A stretch of DNA of 64,000 bases from JAAYCI01 sp964370195 (GTDB lineage Bacteria > Bacillota > Clostridia > Oscillospirales > Ruminococcaceae): NCBI GenBank assembly GCA_964370195.1, contig CAYJIH010000002.1:62001-126000 (forward strand), read 5' to 3'. Shown here one piece after another: positions 16,498 through 25,446 of this stretch; position 1 is the first letter of the stretch, and every line of letters starts with the position of its first letter. The position numbers and the translations under genes are program-made. Under the pieces are notes generated by a model. The model saw only the letters and a list, made by a program, of their open reading frames with translations. It searched no databases and was not told where the DNA came from.

Positions 16498-17889
16498 ATG
16501 GCCATAGACAAAACACTTTTACGCAACATTCCCAAAATGGACGAACTGCTTGCCCATGCACATTTACAAACAGCTAAAGCAACAGGCACTGCCATTACAA
16601 GGGCTGCCAGAGAGACCCTTGAAAACTTGCGAAGTGAAATTTTAGACGGTATTTGTTCTAAAATCCCCACTTTAGACACGCTTGCAAAGCAAACTCTTGC
16701 CAACCTACAGCGAGAACAAGAACCCAATTTATGCCATGTTATCAACGCCACCGGTGTGCCCTTACACACAAATTTAGGGCGAGCACCCTTGGCAAAAAGC
16801 GCTGTGGAGGCTGTATGCCAAGTGGCAAGCAACTACACAAACTTAGAATATCAGCTTGCAAGCGGCCAGCGCGGCAGCCGTTATAGCCATGTACAAAAAC
16901 TGCTTTGTGAATTGACCGGCGCCGAAGACGCTATGGTGGTGAACAACAATGCAAGTGCTGTGTTGCTCCTGCTTTCTGCCTTAACAAAGGGAAAAGAAGT
17001 GGTGGTATCTCGCGGTGAGCTTGTAGAAATTGGCGGTGCCTTTCGCGTGCCCGACATCATGGCGCTAAGCGGTGCCACTTTAAAAGAAGTGGGCACCACA
17101 AACCGCACAAGGCTTGCCGATTACACAAATGCCATTGACGAAGAACACACAGGTGCACTGCTTAAAGTACATACAAGTAATTTTAAAATTTTAGGTTTCA
17201 CCGAAGACACCCCTTTAGAGGAACTGGTGCAACTTGGTAAAGAAAAAAGTTTGCCTGTTTACTACGACCTTGGCGGAGGTTCGCTTTTACCACTAGAACC
17301 CCTTGGGATTGAAGGCGAACCAAGCGTTCCCGCTTGTGTAAAAACCGGCGTGGATGTACTTTGTTTTAGCGGAGATAAATTACTGGGTGGGCCACAAGCA
17401 GGTATTTTGGTGGGAAAAAAAGAACCCATTGCCGCTTTGCGCCGCCACCAACTCACACGCGCTTTGCGCATTGATAAAATGACCTTGGCCGCACTGGAAG
17501 CCACCTTGCGTTTGTATCGAGACGAAACGCTTGCACAGCAGGTTGTTCCCGTGCAACGCATGCTGCATGAATCGCGTGCGGCACTTGCTCCAAAAGCAGA
17601 GCAATTGCGTTTGGAAATCAATTGTTCTGCCGAAATCGCCCGTGTTTGCGAAACAGAAAGCCCTGTGGGGGGCGGCAGCGTGCCCACACAGCTTCTTCCT
17701 TCTTGTGCTGTGGAGATTTGCCCACAAACCAAAACGGTTACAGAACTAGAGGCCGCTTTGCGCCAGTGCAAGCCGCCTGTTGTCGCTCGCATAGCAAAAG
17801 ACAAGCTTCTTTTAGATGTGCGAACTGTATCCCCGGAAGAAATCCCCATTTTAGGCAAAAACGTCCGCAATGCACTCATCCCTGAATAA
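16498..17889 (+). CDS. selA: L-seryl-tRNA(Sec) selenium transferase SelA
   Basis: PLP enzyme that converts seryl-tRNA(Sec) to selenocysteyl-tRNA(Sec) using selenophosphate made by SelD. The 463-residue protein shows VINATGVPLHTNLGRAP near residue 82, the family opening of the large domain, VVNNNASAVLLLL, and CFSGDKLLGGPQAGILVG, where the lysine forms the Schiff base with PLP. The N-terminal small domain that contacts tRNA is intact. ATG 16498 follows AAAGGAG. It is followed by selB after 16 bases on the same strand, and its product serves GrdA, GrdB and SelD encoded in this window. Confidence 0.96.
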   Translation: MAIDKTLLRNIPKMDELLAHAHLQTAKATGTAITRAARETLENLRSEILDGICSKIPTLDTLAKQTLANLQREQEPNLCHVINATGVPLHTNLGRAPLAKSAVEAVCQVASNYTNLEYQLASGQRGSRYSHVQKLLCELTGAEDAMVVNNNASAVLLLLSALTKGKEVVVSRGELVEIGGAFRVPDIMALSGATLKEVGTTNRTRLADYTNAIDEEHTGALLKVHTSNFKILGFTEDTPLEELVQLGKEKSLPVYYDLGGGSLLPLEPLGIEGEPSVPACVKTGVDVLCFSGDKLLGGPQAGILVGKKEPIAALRRHQLTRALRIDKMTLAALEATLRLYRDETLAQQVVPVQRMLHESRAALAPKAEQLRLEINCSAEIARVCETESPVGGGSVPTQLLPSCAVEICPQTKTVTELEAALRQCKPPVVARIAKDKLLLDVRTVSPEEIPILGKNVRNALIPE

Positions 17890-17905
17890 CCTGTAGGAGA
17901 AACAC

Positions 17906-19804
17906 ATGAAGCACATCGTCATTGGCACCGCCGGGCATGTGGACCATGGCAAAACACTGCTCATCAAGTCTTTAACCGGCATCAATACCGACCGTTTGAA
18001 AGAAGAACAAAAACGAGGCATTACCATCGATCTTGGTTTTGCTTTTTTAACCTTGCCCAACGGGGAACGTGTGGGCATCATCGACGTGCCCGGCCACGAA
18101 AAATTTGTAAAAAACATGCTGGCCGGCGCCGGTGGCATCGATTTGGCGTTGCTTGTCATCGCCGCCGATGACGGCGTTATGCCGCAAACGCGCGAACATC
18201 TTGGCATCCTTTCCTTGCTTGGCATTGAAGAAGGCCTGATTGTTGTTACAAAAACAGATCTTGTGGAAGAGGGCTGGGTGGAACTCATCAGTGAGGACAT
18301 CCGTGCCGCAGTGCAAGGTAGCTTTTTGGAATCAGCCCCTATTTTACCTGTTTCAGCTTATACAGGTGATGGCATGGAAAATTTGCGCAATGAACTTATG
18401 CTCTTAACAGAAAAAACAGTCTCTAAAAACACACAAAAAGCGTTTCGCATCCCTGTGGATCGTGTGTTTACAGCCGAAGGCCACGGCACTGTAATTACAG
18501 GCACTTTGATTGAGGGACAGCTTCATCTAAACGACGAGGTGGAAATCTACCCGCACGGCCTTCACACACGGGTGCGTAACTTACAAGTGCATGCAAAAGA
18601 TGTGCAAACCGCCTATGCCGGCCAACGTGTTGCTGTCAACTTGGCCGGTGTGAAAAAAGATGAAGTTCAGCGTGGCAACACGTTGGCCGTGCCTGCTTCC
18701 ATGGAAAACAGCCGCATGCTGGATGTGAAACTAAAAGCATTGCCCGATAGTCCTCGTGTTTTGCTAAACGGCTCTCGCCTTCATTTTTATCATGGCACGC
18801 GCGACCTTTTGGCAAAACTTGTTCTACTGGGCAAAGACGAGCTGAAACCGGGCGAAGAAGCGTATGCACAGCTTCGTTTTAGCGAAGAGATTGCCACAAA
18901 AAAAGGAGACCGCTTTGTGGTTCGCTTTTACTCACCCATTGAGACCGTGGGCGGTGGTATCATTTTAGACCCTTGCCCAAGCAAACACAAACGAAACGAT
19001 GTCTCTGTGCAAGAGAACCTCAAGGTGCGAGAGCATGGCTCTACCACCGACAATATTCATCAAGCCATTGAGGATGGCTCCCCGCAGCTTGTGCCCTTAA
19101 AAGAAATTCAAAAGCAACTGGTGCTGGACGACGAGACGTTTCGCAGTGAGCTTGAGCAATTGCTTAAAGAAAAACGCGTACGCATGGTGTCTGCCAAAGT
19201 GGCCATGGGCACACAGTATCAACATCAATTGGGCGAAAAACTGCACAATATTCTTTCTTGTTATCATGAAGAAAACCCATTACAGGCCGGCATGCGCCGC
19301 GATGAATTGCGTGGAAAATTGCTACACAAATGCGAAATTTCTCTTGCCGACAAAGTGCTTGCTCTTTTTGAAGAAGATGCCCTGATTATTTTTAAAGACC
19401 AAAAAGTTGCTCTTGCCGGCTTCACTATACAATTCAGTGAAAAAGATGCAAAAATGGCAACTGAAATTGAACAGCTTTTCTTAAACGGTGGTTTTGCCCC
19501 CCCCTCTATTGAAGAGGCTCTTGCGCCGTATACAAAAGAAAAAGCTGCTGCCAAGCGTGTATTTGACGCCCTGTTAGACAACGGCACACTTACGTTGGCA
19601 AGCCCGCAAATTTTCTTCCACAGCAATATTATTGCACAGGCCAAAGAGCAAACAAAAACCTTTATAGAGCAAAACGGCTCTATCACATTGGCACAATTTC
19701 GCGATTTGTTCAGCACTTCTCGTAAGTTTGCCCTTCCTATCCTGGAATATTTCGACAACCAACGTTTTACACGAAAAAAAGATGATGTACGTGTATTGCT
19801 ATAA
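17906..19804 (+). CDS. selB: Selenocysteine-specific elongation factor SelB
   Basis: GTPase that carries Sec-tRNA(Sec) to the ribosome and recognises SECIS hairpins next to UGA codons. The N-terminus has G1 GTAGHVDHGKT, switch II DVPGHEKFVKNML and G4 TKTD within an EF-Tu-like G domain, followed by two beta-barrel domains, then a C-terminal array of winged-helix repeats (roughly residues 380-632) for SECIS binding. The length of 632 residues is normal. ATG 17906 follows GTAGGAG. It forms an operon with selA and is followed by selC, so most of the decoding machinery is in one block. Confidence 0.96.
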   Translation: MKHIVIGTAGHVDHGKTLLIKSLTGINTDRLKEEQKRGITIDLGFAFLTLPNGERVGIIDVPGHEKFVKNMLAGAGGIDLALLVIAADDGVMPQTREHLGILSLLGIEEGLIVVTKTDLVEEGWVELISEDIRAAVQGSFLESAPILPVSAYTGDGMENLRNELMLLTEKTVSKNTQKAFRIPVDRVFTAEGHGTVITGTLIEGQLHLNDEVEIYPHGLHTRVRNLQVHAKDVQTAYAGQRVAVNLAGVKKDEVQRGNTLAVPASMENSRMLDVKLKALPDSPRVLLNGSRLHFYHGTRDLLAKLVLLGKDELKPGEEAYAQLRFSEEIATKKGDRFVVRFYSPIETVGGGIILDPCPSKHKRNDVSVQENLKVREHGSTTDNIHQAIEDGSPQLVPLKEIQKQLVLDDETFRSELEQLLKEKRVRMVSAKVAMGTQYQHQLGEKLHNILSCYHEENPLQAGMRRDELRGKLLHKCEISLADKVLALFEEDALIIFKDQKVALAGFTIQFSEKDAKMATEIEQLFLNGGFAPPSIEEALAPYTKEKAAAKRVFDALLDNGTLTLASPQIFFHSNIIAQAKEQTKTFIEQNGSITLAQFRDLFSTSRKFALPILEYFDNQRFTRKKDDVRVLL

Positions 19805-19867
19805 TTTGCTTACATCACCATTTTTTCATAACTTCATTTTTTCTGCCTACGAACACGGTTCCATCTC

Positions 19868-19896
19868 TTGCATTTCGCAAAAAACTGTGGTACACT
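19868..19896 (+). promoter_or_regulatory. Promoter of selC
   Basis: TTGCAT, a 17-base spacer and TACACT ending 38 bases before the tRNA. It suggests that selC is transcribed independently of selAB. Confidence 0.6.
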
Positions 19897-19933
19897 AAAT
19901 AGCGCACTTTATGTAGTTTGTGTGCTATATTAT

Positions 19934-20029
19934 GGGAGTAGATGGGTGCTGGTGTGCCCTCTGGTCTTCAAAACCAGTAAGAGTAGTTAACCCTGCTTAG
20001 GTGGGTTCGATTCCCACATACTCCCGCCA
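19934..20029 (+). tRNA. selC: tRNA-Sec (selC, anticodon TCA)
   Basis: The 96-base tRNA has anticodon TCA in loop CTTCAAA, a long extra arm and encoded CCA, the hallmarks of tRNA-Sec. The acceptor strands GGGAGTA and TACTCCC pair; the eighth position shows a G against A, where many tRNA-Sec have a pair. The D arm can form six pairs with G-T pairs, and the T stem GTGGG/CCCAC encloses TTCGATT. It is charged by SerRS and then converted by SelA, and serves the UGA codons of grdA, grdB and selD. Confidence 0.95.
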
Positions 20030-20068
20030 ACAAACAAAAACCACCGCATGCGGTGGTTTTTGTTTGTT
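20029..20068. terminator. Perfect palindromic bidirectional terminator (selC / glnN)
   Basis: A perfect 20-base inverted repeat centred on GCATGC, with A-rich and T-rich outer arms that work in both directions. It starts at the last base of the tRNA-Sec CCA and also ends the convergent glnN transcript. Confidence 0.92.
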
Positions 20069-20081
20069 TATTATTCAAATA

Positions 20082-22184
20082 TTACAAATCATACAGCAAG
20101 CTGGAATACCCTGGAATGGGCCAACGGTTTTCCGGCATCATTGCTTCTAGCTTATCACAGCAAAGGCGCAACGTATCCATTTCATGCTTTGTAAGGGAAT
20201 ACGCGGCTTGCCCTGCAAGCTTTGTATCTTCCACCGATTCTGTTTTGCCCAGCACCTTTTCCAGCATATCTGCAGCCTGAGAGCATGCATCAATGGCCGA
20301 CGAAAGCGCAAATGTTGATTCTGAAATATACACGTTAGAGGCACCTGCCGTTACCACATGCGCTTGTGCTGCTGCCATTTCCGAAAGCCACAAACAAGCA
20401 GCCGGCAAAATGCTGCGCCGTGCCATTTCCAATAATGTTACAGCTGCGATGCACGTGGTTTTGGTGTAATGCTCCATTAAAATTTCATAGCGGCTATAGC
20501 ATTCGCTGCGGCTGAGCACTTTGTTTCGCTCTAGCATGGCCAAATTTTCTTCCCGAAGCAATGCATTTGTTGCCTCCACCGTAGATGAAATATCGGCAAG
20601 GCCACGCTGACGTGCTTCGTCACGCCACTCTGCTGCATAATTGTTCCCATTAAATACAATACGGCCGTGGTCGTCCCACGTTGTATGCACAATGGTCGCC
20701 ACCACTTCCTCCAATGCGCCTGTGTGCGTTCCGGCTTTTTCCAGTAAATCAGCAAAACCACTCAATTTATCGGCCACCGCTGTATTCAGCACCGTGTTCG
20801 CAAAACTGATGCTTTGTGAGGAACCCACCATACGAAACTCGAATTTGTTGCTTGTGTAAGCAAACGGAGAAGTGCGGTTGCGGTCGTTGTCGTCCATCTC
20901 CAGTTGTGGCAACGATTTCACACCGGTTTGCAACTGGCCACGGCTTCCCATTTCGTATGCATGGCCACGGGCCACACTTTTCAAAAGCTGCGTTAATGGG
21001 TCTCCCAAAAACACAGAAATCACAGCCGGTGGCGCTTCGTTTGCACCAAGACGATCGTCATTTCCCGGGCATGAAGCCGACAAACGAACCAAATCCGCAT
21101 AGCTATCCACTGCTGCAAGCACCGCACATAAAAACACCAAAAACTCTCGGTTTTCCACCGGGTTATCACCGGCGTCCAACAAGTTTTTTCCCGTGTTGGT
21201 CATCAAACTCCAGTTGTTGTGCTTGCCACTTCCATTCACACCGGCAAATGGTTTTTCGTGTAGCAAACAAACAAGCCCATGGCGCAAAGCCACCTTGCGC
21301 ATCAGCTCCATGGTAATTTGATTGTGATCGCTGGCTATGTTTGCAGAGGCAAAGATATTGGCCAATTCGTACTGCCCGGGCGCCACTTCGTTATGTTCTG
21401 TTTTGGCAGGCACGCCCACGCGCCAAAGCTCGTCATCTAACTCTCGCATAAAGCGGCGCACACGCTCTGAAATAGAGCCATAGTAATGGTCTTCTAGCTC
21501 TTGGCCCTTTGGTGGCTTTGCCCCAAGAAGCGTTTTTCCGCATATTTTCAAATCAAGACGTTTATCCAGCAGCTCTTTATCAATTAAAAAATACTCTTGC
21601 TCTGCCCCCACCGTGGCACCCACCGACACAGTCTGTGTATCACCAAGTGCTTTCAGTACACGCATGGCTTGCTTGTTCAAAACCTGCATACTGCGCAAAA
21701 GCGGTGTTTTTTCGTCCAAAGCCTCGCCGCTATAACCGCAAAACGCCGTGGGAATATATAGGGTGGTTCCTAAAATAAAGGCCGGTGACGTTGGGTCCCA
21801 CGTTGTATACCCACGCGCTTCAAACGTGCTTCGCAAGCCCCCTGTTGGAAAACTGGACGCGTCCGACTCGCCTTTGCTAAGCAGCTTGCCCGAAAAACGA
21901 ATCACCGGCTCACCGCCGTGCACATTGTCTAAAAAGCTATCGTGTTTTCCGGCCGAAGTGCCGGTCATCGGTGTAAACCAATGGATATAGTGTGTAGCAC
22001 CTAATTCTAGGGCCCAGTCTTTCATCGCATCCGCCACCACATCGGCCACAAGTGGGTTCCACTTCATACCTTCATCGCGTATTTTACGCAAGCTCTCATA
22101 TACCTCGTGCGATAAGCGTTCTTGCATCACACGGTCGTCAAAACAGTGAACCCCAAATAATTCATAGTGATGGTTGGCAGACAT
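20082..22184 (-). CDS. glnN: Type III glutamine synthetase
   Basis: ATP-dependent synthesis of glutamine from glutamate and ammonia. The protein is 700 residues, the large GSIII size (type I is about 450). Family motifs include HWFTPMTGTSAGKHDSF near residue 85, SFPTGGLRSTFEARGYTTWD, the glutamate-binding GVNGSGKHNNWS, and RLGANEAPPAVISVF. ATG 22184 follows AAAGGGG. Ammonia is released by glycine fermentation, but nothing in the sequence links this gene to selenium; it appears to be a neighbour only. It shares a bidirectional promoter region with recG. Confidence 0.95.
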   Translation of the reverse strand: MSANHHYELFGVHCFDDRVMQERLSHEVYESLRKIRDEGMKWNPLVADVVADAMKDWALELGATHYIHWFTPMTGTSAGKHDSFLDNVHGGEPVIRFSGKLLSKGESDASSFPTGGLRSTFEARGYTTWDPTSPAFILGTTLYIPTAFCGYSGEALDEKTPLLRSMQVLNKQAMRVLKALGDTQTVSVGATVGAEQEYFLIDKELLDKRLDLKICGKTLLGAKPPKGQELEDHYYGSISERVRRFMRELDDELWRVGVPAKTEHNEVAPGQYELANIFASANIASDHNQITMELMRKVALRHGLVCLLHEKPFAGVNGSGKHNNWSLMTNTGKNLLDAGDNPVENREFLVFLCAVLAAVDSYADLVRLSASCPGNDDRLGANEAPPAVISVFLGDPLTQLLKSVARGHAYEMGSRGQLQTGVKSLPQLEMDDNDRNRTSPFAYTSNKFEFRMVGSSQSISFANTVLNTAVADKLSGFADLLEKAGTHTGALEEVVATIVHTTWDDHGRIVFNGNNYAAEWRDEARQRGLADISSTVEATNALLREENLAMLERNKVLSRSECYSRYEILMEHYTKTTCIAAVTLLEMARRSILPAACLWLSEMAAAQAHVVTAGASNVYISESTFALSSAIDACSQAADMLEKVLGKTESVEDTKLAGQAAYSLTKHEMDTLRLCCDKLEAMMPENRWPIPGYSSLLYDL

Positions 22185-22233
22185 TATAATCCCCTTTCTA
22201 TATCCCAGGCCAAATCATGTATCAAACACACTT

Positions 22234-22262
22234 ATTATAGCATGGTGTTTGTTAAAGAACAA
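22234..22262 (-). promoter_or_regulatory. Promoter of glnN
   Basis: On the minus strand TTGTTC, a 17-base spacer and a consensus TATAAT. Confidence 0.65.
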
Positions 22263-22282
22263 CTATTCGCCCCACGCTTTTC

Positions 22283-22311
22283 TTGTGAAAACAGCACAAG
22301 TTTCTTATAAT
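22283..22311 (+). promoter_or_regulatory. Promoter of recG
   Basis: TTGTGA, a 17-base spacer and TATAAT, ending 30 bases before the recG start codon. It is divergent from the glnN promoter. Confidence 0.7.
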
Positions 22312-22341
22312 AGAAGAAACAGCAACAAACGAGGTGGGTTT

Positions 22342-24369
22342 ATGAACACGGCAGACAGCATACAATATCTAAAAAAAGTGGGTCCAAAGCGTGCCAGTGC
22401 ATTTTTGCGCTTAGATGTGCGCACCGTGGGCCAGCTTCTTCACTTATACCCACGCACCTATCTTGATTACTCGGCTATCATTCCCATCGCAAAAGCACCA
22501 CAAGACGCCCCCTGCGTTGTATGTGCCACTGTGCTGGAAAAATTGCCTCAGCGGCGCATCGCCGGCGGACGCACCTTGCAAAAAGTGCGTTGCTGCGACG
22601 ACAGCGCACTTTTAAACCTAACCTATTTTAACAACCCTTATGTGCTAGACAAACTGGAACTTGGCAAAGAATATCTTTTTTATGGCAAAGTAAGCGGAAA
22701 CTTCACCGAACGTGAGATGGTGGCCCCACAGTTTTTGCCAAAAGATACAAAACACCTCCTTACGCCCATTTATCCACAAACCGAAGGCTTATCCAGCACC
22801 ATCATTGCCTCGTGCGTGGCCCAAGCACTTTCAGAAATCAACACTTTACCAGACCCACTTACACAAGACATGCTGGAAAAATTTTCCTTACCCCCAAAAT
22901 GGGCTGCTTTGCGCATGATTCACCAGCCAAACCACATGGACGAGCTAAAACAAGCGCGCAGGCGCCTTATATTCGAAGAATTGCTTTGCCTGCAACTTGG
23001 GTTGCTTTCTTTGCGTGGCAAGGAGCAACATCAAACCGGTGCACCCATGCACACCGTTTGCCTTGCGCCTTTTACAGAAGCCCTGCCATTTTCGCCCACA
23101 AAGGCACAAACACGCGCCATACAAGAAATTGCGGCCGATATGCAAAAACCAAGCGCCATGAACCGCCTCTTACAAGGAGATGTAGGCAGTGGCAAAACAC
23201 TTGTGGCCGCTGCCGCTATTTACTTTTCAGCGCAAAACGGCTATCAAAGTGTATTGATGGCACCCACAGAAATTTTAGCTGTTCAACACCAGCACACACT
23301 AGAGCAATTTTTGTCACCCTTTGGTATCAAAACCGCATTATTAACCGGTTCCATTAAGGGAAAAGCACGCGAGGGCACACTCGCTTCAATCGAAAGCGGT
23401 GATATTCAACTGGTAGTGGGCACACACGCTGTGCTTAGTGAGCCTGTTCAGTATTCGAAACTGGGTCTTGCCCTCACCGATGAGCAGCACCGTTTTGGGG
23501 TACGTCAACGTGGTTTGCTTGCCCAAAAAGCCGAACGCCCCCACCTTTTGGTGATGAGCGCGACGCCCATTCCACGCACATTGGCTCTGTTGATGTTTGG
23601 CGATTTAGACATCAGCGTGCTAGACGAGATGCCTCCCGGCAGAACCCCTGTAAAAACGCACCTTGTAAGAGAAGAAAAACGACGCGACATGTTTGGTTTT
23701 TTGGCGGATGAAATTGACAAAGGACGGCAAGTATACATTGTATGCCCACTGATTGAAGAGGGAGAAAACGGCTTACAAGCCGCGGCAACATATGCAGAAG
23801 AAATTGCGCGCCCTTTGCTTTCCGGTGCGCGTGTTGGGCTGATGCATGGAAAATTGAAAGCGGCAGAAAAAAACGAAATCATGCGTGCCTTTCAACAAGG
23901 TGAACTGGATGTGCTTGTTTCCACCACTGTGATCGAAGTGGGTGTGGATGTGCCAAACGCCAGTGTCATTGTTATTGAAGACGCCGAGCGCTATGGCCTT
24001 TCGGCTCTACACCAACTGCGCGGGCGCGTGGGGCGTGGCAGTGCCCTTAGCTATTGTTTTTTGGTCTCCTCACATCTTAGCGAAACAGCACGCGAGCGGC
24101 TGCTATTTTTATGCAAAACCACCGATGGTTTTGATGTGGCAAAGTTTGACCTGGAAACACGTGGCCCCGGCGATTTTTTTGGCAACCGTCAGCATGGCTT
24201 GCCAAATTTGCACCTTGCCAATTTGGCCACAGACACGCGTATTTTAAAAGCAGCACAAGAAACCGCAATAGCCCTATATCAAAAGGACCCTACCTTACAA
24301 AACGAAAACCATGCGTTGCTTAAACACGCTGTGCAAGACTTATTTTCCTCCACCACCGCCATGAACTGA
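22342..24369 (+). CDS. recG: ATP-dependent DNA helicase RecG
   Basis: Superfamily 2 helicase that remodels stalled replication forks and branch-migrates Holliday junctions. The N-terminus (KKVGPKRASAFLRL) begins the wedge domain with its OB fold, followed by the helicase core: Walker A GDVGSGKT, the DEQH box in LALTDEQHRFGVRQR, motif III MSATPIPRTLAL, and the C-terminal LRGRVGRG motif VI and TRGPGDFFGNRQHG. The length of 675 residues is normal. I start at ATG 22342 behind GAGGTGGG; the open frame further upstream crosses the promoter and is not coding. Confidence 0.96.
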   Translation: MNTADSIQYLKKVGPKRASAFLRLDVRTVGQLLHLYPRTYLDYSAIIPIAKAPQDAPCVVCATVLEKLPQRRIAGGRTLQKVRCCDDSALLNLTYFNNPYVLDKLELGKEYLFYGKVSGNFTEREMVAPQFLPKDTKHLLTPIYPQTEGLSSTIIASCVAQALSEINTLPDPLTQDMLEKFSLPPKWAALRMIHQPNHMDELKQARRRLIFEELLCLQLGLLSLRGKEQHQTGAPMHTVCLAPFTEALPFSPTKAQTRAIQEIAADMQKPSAMNRLLQGDVGSGKTLVAAAAIYFSAQNGYQSVLMAPTEILAVQHQHTLEQFLSPFGIKTALLTGSIKGKAREGTLASIESGDIQLVVGTHAVLSEPVQYSKLGLALTDEQHRFGVRQRGLLAQKAERPHLLVMSATPIPRTLALLMFGDLDISVLDEMPPGRTPVKTHLVREEKRRDMFGFLADEIDKGRQVYIVCPLIEEGENGLQAAATYAEEIARPLLSGARVGLMHGKLKAAEKNEIMRAFQQGELDVLVSTTVIEVGVDVPNASVIVIEDAERYGLSALHQLRGRVGRGSALSYCFLVSSHLSETARERLLFLCKTTDGFDVAKFDLETRGPGDFFGNRQHGLPNLHLANLATDTRILKAAQETAIALYQKDPTLQNENHALLKHAVQDLFSSTTAMN

Positions 24370-24379
24370 TTCGACCACT

Positions 24380-24427
24380 AAAAAACACCTCACAACTGGG
24401 CTAGCCCATTTATGAGGTGTTTTTTTA
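24380..24427. terminator. Bidirectional terminator between recG and lysR
   Basis: AAAAACACCTCA pairs with TGAGGTGTTTTT, with a palindromic inner part (TGGGCTAGCCCA). The T run overlaps the stop codon of the convergent lysR gene. Confidence 0.88.
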
Positions 24428-25345
24428 ATCACTGCTATTGTCTGCCGCGCAATGCAAACTTTGCAAATATTTTTCAAATTTCTTCGCCAACGCAGACAAC
24501 GGCCTGCGGCGGTGACGCACCAAATAAATCGGTCGAGACGTGGCACACTCACCAAGTTGAAACGACAGCAACAAGCCCAATTGCTCAAAATCTTCCGCCG
24601 ATAATTTCGATACAATTGAAATACCCAGCCCTTGGCATACAGCACTTTTAACCGCATCCGGGTTATCCATTGTGGCCACAACCGACAGCTCTTTCAGCTG
24701 CACCCCTTGTCTTTTTAGGTACGCTTCTGCTTCACGCCGTGTTCCACTTCCCTCTTCACGAAAAATACACGACTCCTGCAAAAGCTCCTGCGCCGTAAAC
24801 GCACGCGCCTTTCGCTGTGTATACAACGGTGTTGCCGGGGTAATCACCACCAGTTCATCGCGGCACAATTCTTTGTATATAAGGGCCGGCAAATGCCCAC
24901 ACGTACCGCTTAATCCAAGTTCTGCCTCGCCAGATAAAACCGCCTGTTCCGCCGCAATACTGTCTCGGCGAAGCAGCTGAAAACACACGCGTGGATACTG
25001 TTCCCGAAAAGCCGATAACGCTGTAGGCAATACGTATTGATACGGAACAGAAGATGCCACCACCGCCAGCTCTCCACTATAATCATCGGTTTTCACCCGG
25101 CACGAAGCCATGGCACGCTCTCGCAGCGTCAGCAACTCTTCGGCATAATAAAATAATTTTTTTCCCGCTTCTGTGGGATGCGCACCGTGTGGTGTTCTCA
25201 CCAAAAGGGAGGTGTTTAGCTCATTTTCCAAGGTGCGAATATGCGCACTTACAGTAGGCTGTGTAAGGTGCAGCATTTCGGCCGCTTTAGAAAAACTACC
25301 AAGACGAACCACCTGCGCAAACGCCTCCAATTGTTTGAAATCCAA
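24425..25345 (-). CDS. LysR-family regulator, selenium-metabolism associated
   Basis: LysR-type transcription factor of 306 residues with an N-terminal winged helix-turn-helix (LGSFSKAAEMLHLTQPTVSAHIRTLE) and a periplasmic-binding-like effector domain. It is divergent from selD with about 100 bases between start codons, the arrangement seen for LysR proteins annotated as selenium-metabolism associated in Clostridia. A CAGTAT-N9-ATACTG inverted repeat overlaps the selD promoter and is the natural operator candidate. ATG 25345 follows AAAGGGAGG. The effector, perhaps a selenium compound or selenophosphate, is inferred from context only. Confidence 0.85.
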   Translation of the reverse strand: MDFKQLEAFAQVVRLGSFSKAAEMLHLTQPTVSAHIRTLENELNTSLLVRTPHGAHPTEAGKKLFYYAEELLTLRERAMASCRVKTDDYSGELAVVASSVPYQYVLPTALSAFREQYPRVCFQLLRRDSIAAEQAVLSGEAELGLSGTCGHLPALIYKELCRDELVVITPATPLYTQRKARAFTAQELLQESCIFREEGSGTRREAEAYLKRQGVQLKELSVVATMDNPDAVKSAVCQGLGISIVSKLSAEDFEQLGLLLSFQLGECATSRPIYLVRHRRRPLSALAKKFEKYLQSLHCAADNSSD

Positions 25346-25372
25346 AGTATCCTCCCTTTTTGCTTTCAGTTC

Positions 25373-25401
25373 TTGTATAAACCATATAAATCCAGTATAC
25401 T
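25373..25401 (+). promoter_or_regulatory. Promoter of selD
   Basis: TTGTAT, a 17-base spacer and TATACT. The -10 box lies inside the inverted repeat at 25393-25413. Confidence 0.6.
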
Positions 25402-25413
25402 TATATGATACTG
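25393..25413. promoter_or_regulatory. Candidate LysR operator (CAGTAT-N9-ATACTG)
   Basis: Perfect 6-base arms separated by nine bases, in the interval between the divergent lysR and selD genes and overlapping the selD -10 box. Binding there would repress selD directly; autoregulation of lysR is also possible. Confidence 0.55.
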
Positions 25414-25446
25414 AAAACCAAACGAGAAGTCAAAGGAGTGAGGCTT

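Noticed and set aside
22174..22341. 56-residue N-terminal extension of RecG
   Set aside because: It crosses the recG and glnN promoters; ATG 22342 has a good ribosome site and the family N-terminus.
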